Shown here one piece after another: positions 53,264 through 61,943 of a stretch of 64,000 nt of DNA. A program made the translations under genes and the position numbers. Below the pieces are notes generated by a model that was not told the origin of the DNA, ran no database searches, and was given only the letters and a program-made list of their open reading frames with translations. Positions within the stretch are counted from its first letter, which is position 1; each line of letters opens with the position of its first letter. The stretch is from Alcaligenaceae bacterium SAGV5 (GTDB taxonomy: Bacteria > Pseudomonadota > Gammaproteobacteria > Burkholderiales > Burkholderiaceae_B), in assembly GCA_009360345.1 (NCBI GenBank), contig SPDP01000001.1, positions 1,612,001 through 1,676,000 of the forward strand, given 5' to 3'.

Positions 53264-53640
53264 GATGCACTCGCAGTCCAGGGTTGGGCGCGCAGGGGGT
53301 GTGTGCGGAGCAGGCCGGTCGGACGGGGCCGCGGCTGGCTTGCGCAGTGCGCCTTGAAGGCCCGGTCGGATGGACGGGCCGGAAAACAGCGAAGGGGATA
53401 GGCGATGGGCGGAGGGAGGAGCCGGCGGTGAGGCGCGGGCCGAAACATGGTCGCGCGGCCCGGGTGGGCGGGCCGGCAGGAGCATGCGCTGTGCGAGCCT
53501 TGGCGTTCATACCGTCGGTCGACGCGGCCCGGTGGAGCGGGCCGGTTTTCCTCCTCCTGAGCGGCGCGGGACCGCATGTAGAAGGTGCGTGATGGATACA
53601 ACATACCACGCCGGCAAGCGCTTAAGCTTATTTCTTTTAG

Positions 53641-53669
53641 TTGTTAATGGATTCAAAAACATTTAAATA
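53641..53669 (+). promoter_or_regulatory. Predicted promoter of the ABC transporter operon
   Basis: TTGTTA (53641-53646) and TAAATA (53664-53669) are 17 bases apart in a strikingly AT-rich stretch (53610-53690) within GC-rich surroundings. A GAGG ribosome site precedes the start at 53714. The rest of the 450-base gap, from 53264 to about 53610, is GC-rich and holds no gene that I can support. Confidence 0.5.
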
Positions 53670-53713
53670 AAATATATAGAACCTGCTCGATATCACTCGA
53701 GGTTCTGAACACC

Positions 53714-54742
53714 ATGAAACGTTTCATCGCATCCGCCGCGCTCGTGCTCGGTTTCGCTTCGGCCGCTTTCCAGACGGCCGCCGCCGCGCCGTTGGAGATC
53801 GGTTATCTTCCCATCCTGCCCGACGCGCAACTGTTCATCGCGCGTGAGCAGGGGGCGCTGCCGACCGAGGGCGGCACCCCCAAGCTGGTCCAGTTCCAGA
53901 GCGGACCCGCGCTGGTGCAGGCCCTGCTGGCGGGGCAGCTCGACATCGCCTACGTCGGCATCGGTCCGGCCCTGGTCGCGCGCGGCAAGGGCGCGGACAT
54001 CAAGGTGGTTGCCTCCAACATCGTCGAGCAGGTCAGCTTCGTCGCCATGGGCGACCTCGCGCCCTATTTCGCCTCGGGCGATCCCGTCACCGCCTTCTCC
54101 CGCTTCGCGAAGGACAAGGGACGCCAGCCCGTCATCGCCAGCTATCCCAGAGGCGCGGTGCCCGAGGCCGCGCTGCAATACTGGCTGCGCAATCGGATCA
54201 AGGTCGACCCCGCGTCCTTCAAGCTGATCTACCAGGGCGAGGCGCAGATGCAGCAGACCCTGCTGACCGGCGCGGTGGACGGCGCGGTGATCCTCGAACC
54301 CACCGTGACCACCGTCCTGACCCGCGCCCCGAAGGCCCGCGTCGTCGCGCGCGGTTCTGATCTGTTTCCGCACCAGCCCGGCGCGGTGCTGCTGGTGCGC
54401 GAAAAACTGATCAACGAGAAGCCCGAGCTGGTGAAGTCGCTGGTGGCCGCCCATATCGCGGCGACCCGGCTGCTGGATACCGATCCGGCCAAGGCCGCGC
54501 CCCTGGTGCAGAAATACGTGGGCGGCGGCCGCCTGCCGGTGGACCTGGTCGAGAAGTCGATCCGCAATTCCAAGGGGCAGTTCGAGGCCGATCCCAACGC
54601 CATCGTGCCGGCGACGCTGGTGCTGCAGAAATTCCAGTCCGACAGCGGCACGCTGGAAGGTCCGGCGGTGGACGTGGCCAAGCTGTTCGATACGCGTTTC
54701 TATGACGCCGTCGCCGGCAAGCCCGTGGCAGCCAGGCGATAA
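53714..54742 (+). CDS. ABC transporter substrate-binding protein, SsuA/TauA/NrtA-like
   Basis: The 342-aa protein has a signal peptide (RFIASAALVLGFASAAFQTAAA). The mature part APLEIGYLPILPDAQLFIAREQGAL...FQSGPALVQALLAGQLDIAYVGIGPALVARGKG is the start of the nitrate/sulfonate/taurine/thiamine-precursor binding family. GAVDGAVILEPTVTTVL is the later hinge motif. It delivers a small anion or sulfur/nitrogen compound to the permease encoded next. The substrate cannot be chosen from sequence; the nearby DsrE-like and ETHE1 genes hint at sulfur. Confidence 0.85.
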   Translation: MKRFIASAALVLGFASAAFQTAAAAPLEIGYLPILPDAQLFIAREQGALPTEGGTPKLVQFQSGPALVQALLAGQLDIAYVGIGPALVARGKGADIKVVASNIVEQVSFVAMGDLAPYFASGDPVTAFSRFAKDKGRQPVIASYPRGAVPEAALQYWLRNRIKVDPASFKLIYQGEAQMQQTLLTGAVDGAVILEPTVTTVLTRAPKARVVARGSDLFPHQPGAVLLVREKLINEKPELVKSLVAAHIAATRLLDTDPAKAAPLVQKYVGGGRLPVDLVEKSIRNSKGQFEADPNAIVPATLVLQKFQSDSGTLEGPAVDVAKLFDTRFYDAVAGKPVAARR

Positions 54743-54760
54743 GGCTCCGCGGCGTCCATC

Positions 54761-55525
54761 ATGGTCAAGAATCCCGGATGGCCGGTGCGCGCGGCCTATG
54801 GCCTGGCGGGCATCGTCGTCTTCGTGCTGCTGTGGAAGGCGGCGGGCGTGTTCCGCTGGGTCAACCCCGGCACGCTACCCGATCCGTTCGCGCTGCCCCG
54901 CGCGCTGGAGCAGGAGTGGGCCTCGGGCCGTTTGCTGCCCGCCGTCGGTTCCAGCCTCATCCACTATTTCTGGGGTCTGGCGCTGGGCACCGTGTCCGGC
55001 ATCGCGGTCGGCCTGGCCGCCGCGACGATACGGCGCTTCGATCTGTTCCAGGCCTACCTGGCCCGCGTGCTGCGGCCCATTCCGCCGCTGGCCTGGGTGG
55101 TATTCGCCATCGCGTGGTTCAAGGTCAGCCATGCCGGCGCCGCTTTCGTCATCGCGATCGGCGTGTTCTGGGTGAACTACTTCGCCACGTACAGCGCCGT
55201 CCGCAACATCGATCCCCGCTTCTATGAACTGGCACGCAGCTTCGGCCAGGGCAGCTACTGGCGGCGCGCCGTCAGCATCACGCTGCCCGCCATCGCGCCC
55301 GGTACGCTGGCGGGCGTGCGCACCGGCATCGGCCAGGCGTGGATGACGCTGATCGCGGCGGAATTGCTGGGCGTGCCCGGGATGGGACAGGAAATGAATG
55401 CCGCCGCGGGCGTGGGTGCCTACGAGGCCGTCGTCGTCTACATGCTGGCCATCTCGCTGGTCTACGCCATCTGCGACCTGGGCTACGCCTGGCTGGAAAA
55501 AAAGGTGCTGTCGTGGCGGCCGTAA
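54761..55525 (+). CDS. ABC transporter permease, SsuC/TauC-like
   Basis: The 254-aa protein has about six TM segments (YGLAGIVVFVLLWKAAGVF; LIHYFWGLALGTVSGIAVGLAAA; LRPIPPLAWVVFAIAWFKV) and the BPD coupling motif near ELARSFGQGSYWRRAVSITLPAIAPGTLAGVRTGIGQAW. The EAA-like loop contacts the ATPase. It follows the receptor gene by 18 bases and overlaps the ATPase gene by 13 bases, so the three form one operon. Confidence 0.88.
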   Translation: MVKNPGWPVRAAYGLAGIVVFVLLWKAAGVFRWVNPGTLPDPFALPRALEQEWASGRLLPAVGSSLIHYFWGLALGTVSGIAVGLAAATIRRFDLFQAYLARVLRPIPPLAWVVFAIAWFKVSHAGAAFVIAIGVFWVNYFATYSAVRNIDPRFYELARSFGQGSYWRRAVSITLPAIAPGTLAGVRTGIGQAWMTLIAAELLGVPGMGQEMNAAAGVGAYEAVVVYMLAISLVYAICDLGYAWLEKKVLSWRP

Positions 55526-56253
55526 TCGAATTCGATCGTTTCTCGTATACCCATCCGGGCGCGCCGGGACCGGTCATCCAGGACCTGTCCCTGGACATCG
55601 CGAAGGGCGAGTTCCTGGCCGTGGTCGGAGGCTCGGGCGTGGGCAAGTCCACGCTGCTGCGCACCGCGGCCGGCCTGATCGCGCCGTCGGCGGGGCAGAT
55701 GCATTTCCGCCTGCCACAGCGGGCGGGCCGCCGCCGCCGGGCCGTCGTGTTCCAGGACGGCCGGCTGCTGCCCTGGCGTACCGTGTCAGGCAACGTCGCC
55801 TATGGCCTGGAGACCCTGGACATCGGTGCCGACGAAAAGCGCCGCCGGGTGGCCGAGGCGCTGCGATTGACCGGCCTGGCCGAGTTCGCGGACCGCTGGC
55901 CGCACCAGTTGTCCGGCGGGCAGGCGCAGCGCGTGGGCATCGCGCGGGCCCTGGCGGTCAAGCCCGACATCCTGTTGATGGACGAGCCCTTCAGCGCGGT
56001 GGACGCCCTGACGCGCCGCCACCTGCAGGCCGAACTGATGCGGATCTGGCAGGCCACGCACGCGGCGATCATGTTCGTCACCCACGATATCGACGAGGCG
56101 GTGTTTCTGGCCGACCGGGTCGTCGTGCTGGGCGGGCGGCCCGCGAACGTGGTCGAGAATCTGGTGATCGATCTGCCGAGGCCGCGCGATCGCGGCCATG
56201 CCGACTTCGGCCGTTATGTGGCCCACCTGTCGACGCAGCTGGGCGTGGACTGA
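55513..56253 (+). CDS. ABC transporter ATP-binding protein, SsuB/TauB-like
   Basis: The 246-aa ATPase starts at a GTG inside the end of the permease gene. It has Walker A GGSGVGKSTLL, Q-loop VVFQDGRLLPWRTVSGNVAYGLE, signature LSGGQAQRVGIARALA, Walker B ILLMDEPFSAVDALTR and H-loop FVTHDIDEAVFLADRVVVL. These match the nitrate/sulfonate/taurine class. It powers import by the two proteins encoded upstream. Confidence 0.88.
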   Translation: MAAVIEFDRFSYTHPGAPGPVIQDLSLDIAKGEFLAVVGGSGVGKSTLLRTAAGLIAPSAGQMHFRLPQRAGRRRRAVVFQDGRLLPWRTVSGNVAYGLETLDIGADEKRRRVAEALRLTGLAEFADRWPHQLSGGQAQRVGIARALAVKPDILLMDEPFSAVDALTRRHLQAELMRIWQATHAAIMFVTHDIDEAVFLADRVVVLGGRPANVVENLVIDLPRPRDRGHADFGRYVAHLSTQLGVD

Positions 56254-56330
56254 TCGCCGCGACGGTAGAATCGCTCCTTCGTGATTTGCACGGGTCCGCC
56301 GTCGTCGGCGCCCCGTTCGGAAGGAGCATC

Positions 56331-56630
56331 ATGTCCGCCATACGGCTCGTCATCCACGCACCCACGCCCGCGGCCCTGGAACGGGGCCGGCGCAATCTCG
56401 CCAATCTGCTCAAGGCCGACGGCCAGGCCCAGGCCGAACTGGTGGCCAACGCGGGCGCCGTCGCGGCTGCCCTGGGGCAGCCGGACGCCACCGACAGCCA
56501 TCTCCGTCTTTGCGGGAACACGTTGGCGGCCAACGGGCTGGCGGCGCCGGCCGGCATCGCCGTGGTCGAGGCCGCGGTGCTGCACATCGCGCGCCGGCAG
56601 GCCGAGGGCTGGGCCTACCTGCGCGCCTGA
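56331..56630 (+). CDS. DsrE/DsrF-like small protein
   Basis: The 99-aa protein has a strong ribosome site (AAGGAG). The text IRLVIHAPTPAALERGRRNLANLLKADG, then RLCGNTLAANGL and GIAVVEAAVLHIARRQAEGWAYLRA, resembles the COG1416 branch of the DsrE/DsrF family, which includes small sulfur-relay proteins. The single cysteine in LCGNTL sits where such proteins can carry a persulfide. It follows the ATPase gene by 77 bases. A role in handling sulfur brought in by the transporter is inferred only from position. Confidence 0.72.
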   Translation: MSAIRLVIHAPTPAALERGRRNLANLLKADGQAQAELVANAGAVAAALGQPDATDSHLRLCGNTLAANGLAAPAGIAVVEAAVLHIARRQAEGWAYLRA

Positions 56631-56635
56631 GCCTG

Positions 56636-59600
56636 TCAAGCCATCGCCATCAGGCTGGCATTGCCGCCGGCCGCGGCGGTATTGATGCTGACCGAACGCT
56701 CGACCAGCAGGCGTTCGAGCGGGATGGCGGCGTCTCCCGGCGCGAGGTCGATCAGCGGCACGATCGGGCCTGCGCGGCGGGCGAGTTGCCGCAAGATCGA
56801 TTTCAGACGATTGCCCACGGCATGGACGAGGACCGCGTCGAAGGGGGATTCGGCGGGGTCGGCCACGGCGACATGCCGGGCGATGTCCGCCGGCAGCGAG
56901 GCATGGAGCGCGGCCGCCTCGTGGCTGGTCTGCCACAGCGCGTCGTTGCCCGTGGCGAGCACGGCCGCCAGTTGAGCCAGCAGGTCGGACGGTTCATCCG
57001 CGACGCACAGCACCTTGCCGCGCGGGCGCAGCGCATAGACGTCGAGTTGTCCCGTGGGCCCCGGCAGGGTGGCCATGGCGCTCTCGGGCAATCGCGCGGC
57101 GTAGGCCCCGCAGCGCCTGGCCAGTTTCTCCATGCCTTGCGCCCGGGCCCAGTCCCACAGCGCGGCAAGCGGCCGGGCGGGGTGGTCGCGCCGCAGCCAG
57201 GCGGGAGCAGGAGGATGCGCGGCCAGCGCGCGTATCGCGGTGTCGGGCGGGGCCGCCGACAAGAGGCGCGGCAGGTAGAGCGGCCCGCCCGCCTTGGGGC
57301 CCGTGCCCGACAAGCCTTCGCCGCCGAAGGGCTGCACGCCGACGACGGCGCCGATCATGTTGCGGTTCACATAGATGTTGCCGACGCGCGCCCGGTCGAG
57401 CACCAGCGCGACGGTCTCGTCGATGCGGGTATGCAGGCCCAGCGTGAGTCCGTAGCCCAGCGCGTTCACCTGTTCCAGCAAACGGTCGAGGCGCCGTCCC
57501 GCGAAGCGCACCACGTGCAGGACCGGTCCGAAGACTTCCCGGCGCAGTTGGTCCGGCCGTTCCAGTTCGATCAGCGTGGGCGCGACGAAGCATCCGTGCC
57601 GGCATTCGTCCGGATCCTGGCGGCCTGCGCGGTAGACCGGCCGGCCCGCGTTCAGCATGGCCGCGACATGGCCTTCGATGTCGTCGCGCGCCGCCTCGTC
57701 TATGACCGGTCCGGCGTCGGTGTCGAGCCGGTCGGGCCGGCCGGTGCGGTATTCGTCCATCGCGCCGCGCAGCATGGCCAGCACCCGGTCGGCGATATCC
57801 TCTTGCAGGCAGAGCAGGCGCAGGGCCGAGCACCGTTGGCCGGCACTGTCGAAGGCCGATTCCATGACGTCGGCGACCACTTGCTCGGGCAGGGCGGACG
57901 AGTCGACGATCATGGCGTTCAAGCCGCCGGTTTCCGCGATCAGGGGAATGCTTCGGCCGTTCGCGCCCAGCCGCTCGGCCAGCACGCGCCGCATGTCCCG
58001 GGCCACCGCCACCGAGCCGGTGAACAGCACGCCTTGCACGCGCCCATCGGCGACCAGGCCGGCGCCGACGGACTCGCCGCGGCCGGGCAGCATCTGCAGC
58101 GCGCCAGGCGGAACGCCCGCGGCACGCAGGATGCGCACGGATTCGGCGGCGACCAGGGGGGTCTGTTCCGCCGGCTTGGCCACCACCGTATTGCCGGCCG
58201 CCAGCGCGGCGGCCACCTGGCCGGTGAAGATGGACAACGGAAAATTCCAGGGGCTGATGCAGGCCACGATGCCCAGCGGCCGGTGAACGGCGGAATCGAA
58301 TCCATCGGTGGCGCGCGCGGCGTAGTAGCGCAGGAAATCGATGGTCTCGCGGACTTCGCCGAAGGCATTGGGCAGGGTCTTGCCGGCCTCGCGCACCATC
58401 AGCGCCGCGAGGGCCTCGCGCGCCTCTTCCATGCCATTGGCCGCGCGGCGCAGGACGGCCGCCCGCTCGGCCGGCGCGGTGTCGCGCCAGAGGCGAACCG
58501 CGTGCGCGGCCCGGGTGAGCGCCCGTTCGAGGTCGGCCGGCGAGGCTTCCTGCACATGGCCGACGAGATCGCCGCGATGGGCCGGGTTGCGGATCTCGAC
58601 GCGCGGCCCGGGATCGACCTCGTCGTCCAACAGGGGGCAGGCGAGCCAGGTCCGCCCGGCAGCGCCGGCCAGCCGGTGGGACAGGCGCAGCAGGCTGGCT
58701 TCGTCGGACCAGTCCAGCCCCTGCGAGTTGGCGCGCTCGGCGCCATACAGGTCGGGCGGCAGGGCAATGCGGGGGTCGGGCGCGCCGACGGGGCCGCCTC
58801 CCGCGCCGATGTCGCGCGCGGCCGCCACGGGATCCACGACCACGGCTTCCAGGGGCAGTTCGCGGTCGGCGACGCGGTGGACGAATGAGGTGTTCGCGCC
58901 GTTTTCGAGCAGGCGCCGCACCAGATAGGCCAGCAGCGTGTCGTGCGGACCGACCGGCGCGTAGATGCGGCAGGGGCGGTCCAGGCCGCCGTTCCGCGCC
59001 GTGCCCACGATCTGGTCGTACAGGGGCTCGCCCATGCCGTGCAGGCATTGGAATTCGTATTGGCCCGGGCGGAAGTCCGCCGGGCCGGCGAGGTGGTAGA
59101 TGGCCGCCACGGTATGGGCATTGTGGGTCGCGAACTGGGGGAAGACCGCGTCGGGCGCGGCCAGCAGCTTGCGCGCGCAGGCGAGGTAGGCGATATCGGT
59201 GTGGGGCTTGCGCGTGTAGACCGGATAGTCAGGCAGGCCCTGGACCTGGGCGAGCTTGATCTCGCTGTCCCAGTAGGCGCCCTTGACGAGCCGGATCATG
59301 AGCCGGTGGCCGCTGCGGCGGGCCAGGGCCGTCAGATGGTCGATCAACCGGAGGCTGCGCTTCTGATAGGCCTGGACGACGAATCCCAGCCCGTCCCATT
59401 CCGCCAGGTCCGGTTCGCCGCACAGGCGTTCGAGCAGGTCCAGCGACAGGTCCAGGCGCGCGGTTTCTTCCGCATCGATGTTGATGCCCAGGCCGTGCCC
59501 GCGCGCCGCGCGCGCCAGCGACAGCAGGCGCGGATAGAGTTCCTCCAGCACCCGCGCCTTCTGGTTCCGCGTGTAGCGGGGATGCAGGGCCGACAGCTTG

Positions 59601-60379
59601 ATCGAGATGCCGGGGACTTCGCGGGGCGTGCCGCCCTTGGCCGAAGCGCCGATGAGATGGATCGCCTGTTCGTAGGCACGGGTGTAGCGCAGGGCGTCGG
59701 CCTCGGTCATGGCGGCTTCGCCCAGCATGTCATAGGAATGGGTGTAGCCTCGCGCGATCTGCGCGCGCGAGCGGTCCAGCGCCTGTTCCACGGTGCGGCC
59801 CGCGACGAACTGATCGCCCAGCAGGCGCATGGCGGCATCGACGGCCCGGCGCACCAGCGGTTCGCCGCCTTTTTCCACCAGGCCAGCCAGGGCCGCCTGC
59901 AGGCCCGACCCCTGGTGGGCCGCATACAGGCGGCCGGTCAGCAGGAGCCCCCAGATGGCGGCGTTGACGAAGGGCGAGGGACTGTGCCCCAGATGGGCCG
60001 ACCATCGGCCCTTGCTGATCTTGTCGCGGATCAGCGCATCCTGGGTGGCCGTATCGGGGATGCGCAGGACCGACTCCGCCAGGCACATCAGCGCGATGCC
60101 TTCCTCGGACGAGAGCGAGAACTCCTGCAGCAGCATCTGCGCCAGGCTTTCGGTTGCCGGGAGCCCCGCCTGGTCGCGCAGCGTGGACGCCAGCCGCCAC
60201 GCGAGATCCATGACCGGCCCGTTGTCGGGCGGGGGCTCGAGTTCGTCGAGCAGGCGTCCGACCAGCTCGTGTTCCGCCCGCCGATAATCCGCCGTGATGG
60301 CCGCGCGTTCCCCCGTCTGCGGCGCGAGGCCGGCGGCGAAGGCCTCGAAGGGAATGGGGCAGGGAGTCGTCGACTGCAT
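56636..60379 (-). CDS. putA: Bifunctional proline dehydrogenase / glutamate-semialdehyde dehydrogenase
   Basis: The 1247-aa protein oxidises proline to glutamate in two steps with substrate channelling. The PRODH barrel (about 100-560) shows EVPGISIKLSALHPRYTRNQ, GLGINIDAEETARLDLSLDLLE, RLVKGAYWDSEIKLAQVQGL and YTRKPHTDIAYLACARKLL. The ALDH domain (about 570-1060) shows ISPWNFPLSIFTGQVAAALAAGNTV, AETGGLNAMIVDSSALPEQ and the catalytic Cys near 848 in GQRCSALRLL. The N-terminal ribbon-helix-helix DNA-binding domain of E. coli PutA is absent, so this version should not repress its own gene. A C-terminal domain after about 1060 places it among long PutA forms. Confidence 0.93.
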   Translation of the reverse strand: MQSTTPCPIPFEAFAAGLAPQTGERAAITADYRRAEHELVGRLLDELEPPPDNGPVMDLAWRLASTLRDQAGLPATESLAQMLLQEFSLSSEEGIALMCLAESVLRIPDTATQDALIRDKISKGRWSAHLGHSPSPFVNAAIWGLLLTGRLYAAHQGSGLQAALAGLVEKGGEPLVRRAVDAAMRLLGDQFVAGRTVEQALDRSRAQIARGYTHSYDMLGEAAMTEADALRYTRAYEQAIHLIGASAKGGTPREVPGISIKLSALHPRYTRNQKARVLEELYPRLLSLARAARGHGLGINIDAEETARLDLSLDLLERLCGEPDLAEWDGLGFVVQAYQKRSLRLIDHLTALARRSGHRLMIRLVKGAYWDSEIKLAQVQGLPDYPVYTRKPHTDIAYLACARKLLAAPDAVFPQFATHNAHTVAAIYHLAGPADFRPGQYEFQCLHGMGEPLYDQIVGTARNGGLDRPCRIYAPVGPHDTLLAYLVRRLLENGANTSFVHRVADRELPLEAVVVDPVAAARDIGAGGGPVGAPDPRIALPPDLYGAERANSQGLDWSDEASLLRLSHRLAGAAGRTWLACPLLDDEVDPGPRVEIRNPAHRGDLVGHVQEASPADLERALTRAAHAVRLWRDTAPAERAAVLRRAANGMEEAREALAALMVREAGKTLPNAFGEVRETIDFLRYYAARATDGFDSAVHRPLGIVACISPWNFPLSIFTGQVAAALAAGNTVVAKPAEQTPLVAAESVRILRAAGVPPGALQMLPGRGESVGAGLVADGRVQGVLFTGSVAVARDMRRVLAERLGANGRSIPLIAETGGLNAMIVDSSALPEQVVADVMESAFDSAGQRCSALRLLCLQEDIADRVLAMLRGAMDEYRTGRPDRLDTDAGPVIDEAARDDIEGHVAAMLNAGRPVYRAGRQDPDECRHGCFVAPTLIELERPDQLRREVFGPVLHVVRFAGRRLDRLLEQVNALGYGLTLGLHTRIDETVALVLDRARVGNIYVNRNMIGAVVGVQPFGGEGLSGTGPKAGGPLYLPRLLSAAPPDTAIRALAAHPPAPAWLRRDHPARPLAALWDWARAQGMEKLARRCGAYAARLPESAMATLPGPTGQLDVYALRPRGKVLCVADEPSDLLAQLAAVLATGNDALWQTSHEAAALHASLPADIARHVAVADPAESPFDAVLVHAVGNRLKSILRQLARRAGPIVPLIDLAPGDAAIPLERLLVERSVSINTAAAGGNASLMAMA

Positions 60380-60416
60380 GGATGCCCTCCTGTCGCCGTG
60401 CGGCGTGCGGCAGGAA

Positions 60417-61136
60417 TCAGTCTAGCGTATGGGCAGGGTCGGCGGTGCGCGGGGCGGGCGGAACCGCTTGCAGCGTGGCGAGGTCCAGCAGCGTGAAGCG
60501 GCCGTCCGGCATCCACCCGCCCGTATCGATGTGATGGACATTGCCCAGCACGATGGGATCCTCCACGGGAGTGTGGCCCACCACCAGCGCGCGCAGCCCG
60601 GCAACGCCGCTGGTGTTGTCGCCTTGTAGCCGGTCGCGCGACCACATCGCGCGGTCCCGCGCCGCGCGCCACAGCCGCAGCGACCAGACCAGCCGGCTCC
60701 AGTCCCGCACCGGGCTGTCCGCGTGCAGGATGCCCACGAGCCCCCTCGGCGTTTCGATTTCCCTGGCCAGCGGCAGGCGCGCGAAGGCCTCGGCATAGAC
60801 CGCGCGCCGCGCGAGGGGCTGCGTCACGAACCAGGCGCCACCGTTGGCGATGTAGCTGGTCTGGTCGATGGGATTGCCCTTGGCGTAGCGTATCGCGATG
60901 TCCTCGTGGTTGCCGCGCACCGCATGGAACCAGGGAAAGGCCAGCCAATCCAGCACCTGTTCGGATTCCGGCCCCCGGTCGACCAGGTCGCCCACGCTGA
61001 AGAGGCGGTCGGTGGCGGGATCGAAGCCCGCGCGGTCCAGGACGGCCCGCAGCCGCGTGAAATGGCCATGGATGTCCCCGACCACGAGGTCGCGGCCGTG
61101 GCGGTTGGATTCATGGTGGATGAGGAGGGCGGTCAT
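60417..61136 (-). CDS. PrpA-like serine/threonine phosphatase (metallophosphoesterase)
   Basis: The 239-aa protein has the phosphoesterase motifs in order: VVGDIHGHFTRL, FSVGDLVDRGPES, VRGNHEDIAIRYAKG and later VVGHTPVED, the metal-binding set of lambda-phosphatase/PrpA/PrpB enzymes. It could dephosphorylate proteins or, like ApaH relatives, dinucleotides. It lies 34 bases after the ETHE1 gene and 37 before putA on the same strand, so the three may share a message. Confidence 0.88.
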   Translation of the reverse strand: MTALLIHHESNRHGRDLVVGDIHGHFTRLRAVLDRAGFDPATDRLFSVGDLVDRGPESEQVLDWLAFPWFHAVRGNHEDIAIRYAKGNPIDQTSYIANGGAWFVTQPLARRAVYAEAFARLPLAREIETPRGLVGILHADSPVRDWSRLVWSLRLWRAARDRAMWSRDRLQGDNTSGVAGLRALVVGHTPVEDPIVLGNVHHIDTGGWMPDGRFTLLDLATLQAVPPAPRTADPAHTLD

Positions 61137-61170
61137 GGGATTCCGCGGGCGGAGATCCCATGATAGGCCG

Positions 61171-61878
61171 TTACGCCAGTCCCGGGGCTTGTCCGCACGC
61201 CAGGTTGGCGGGTATGGCCACGTCCATCAGGCGCGGGTTGGGCAGGTTCAGGTTGCGCATGATCTCGACGTACTCGGCCTGCGTCTTGCCGGCCAGGCGA
61301 GGGTTGTGCCGCTTTTCTTCGCCGATGCTGGACGCGGTCCAGCCCTTGTAGTCGTGCGCCGGATAGACCGTGGTGTCGTCGGGCAGGGCGAACAGCCGGT
61401 CGACGATGGAGTGCCAGGACAGCCCGGCGTCGCCGGCCTGGAAGTCGGTGCGGCCCGTACTGCGGACCAGCAGCACATCGCCGGTGAAGACGGCTCGCGG
61501 CGTGGCGGGTTCCAGCACGAAGCTGAAGGACTCGTCGGTGTGCCCGGGGGTATACAGAGCCTGCAGCGTGATGCCGTCCACGCGCAGCAGTTCGCCGTCG
61601 CGCACCTGGCGCGAGACGCATTCGGCGCGCGAGCGTTCGCCCATGATGGTGGTGCAGGCGGTGGCATCGCGCAGGTCGCCCAGCGCGGTGATGTGGTCGG
61701 CGTGGGTGTGGGTGTCGATGGCGTGGACCAGGCGCAGGTCCAGTTCGCGGATGGCCTGAAGGTAGTGCTCCAGGCGTTCCTTGACCGGGTCGATGATCAG
61801 CGCCTCGCCGCCGCGGCGCGACGCCAGGAGGTAGGTGTAGGTGCTGGAGTCGGGCTCGAAGAATTGGCGAAAGATCAT
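61171..61878 (-). CDS. ETHE1-like persulfide dioxygenase (metallo-beta-lactamase fold)
   Basis: The 235-aa protein has FRQFFEPDSSTYTYLLASRRGGEALIIDP, the metal motif THTHADH (His57, His59, Asp61, His62), YTPGHTDESFSF, FTGDVLLVRSTGRTDFQ and YPAHDYKGWTASSIGEEKRHNPRLAGK, the ETHE1/Blh signature. It oxidises glutathione persulfide to sulfite with Fe(II) and O2, removing sulfide. The message leader must be very short, since a palindrome overlaps the start codon. The BigR/SqrR-type repressor usually found with such genes is not in the window. Confidence 0.9.
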   Translation of the reverse strand: MIFRQFFEPDSSTYTYLLASRRGGEALIIDPVKERLEHYLQAIRELDLRLVHAIDTHTHADHITALGDLRDATACTTIMGERSRAECVSRQVRDGELLRVDGITLQALYTPGHTDESFSFVLEPATPRAVFTGDVLLVRSTGRTDFQAGDAGLSWHSIVDRLFALPDDTTVYPAHDYKGWTASSIGEEKRHNPRLAGKTQAEYVEIMRNLNLPNPRLMDVAIPANLACGQAPGLA

Positions 61879-61921
61879 ATATTTCTAAAAGAAATAAGCA
61901 AATTTCTATATGGAATATATG
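61876..61921. promoter_or_regulatory. AT-rich nested palindrome over the persulfide dioxygenase start
   Basis: CATATATTTC (61876-61885) and GGAATATATG (61912-61921) are inverted arms matching at nine of ten positions. Inside, ATTTCT (61881-61886), AGAAAT (61890-61895) and ATTTCT (61902-61907) alternate, giving two further inverted pairs. The outer arm begins at the ATG itself. This is a likely repressor/promoter site, comparable in position to BigR-type sites of blh genes. Confidence 0.6.
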
Positions 61922-61943
61922 TTAGACATTCGCGTGCCGCCCG

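Noticed and set aside
53264..53610. Coding gene or riboswitch in the gap upstream of the fused oxidoreductase
   Set aside because: Short frames exist on both strands but lack motifs or ribosome sites, and no known riboswitch core was recognised.
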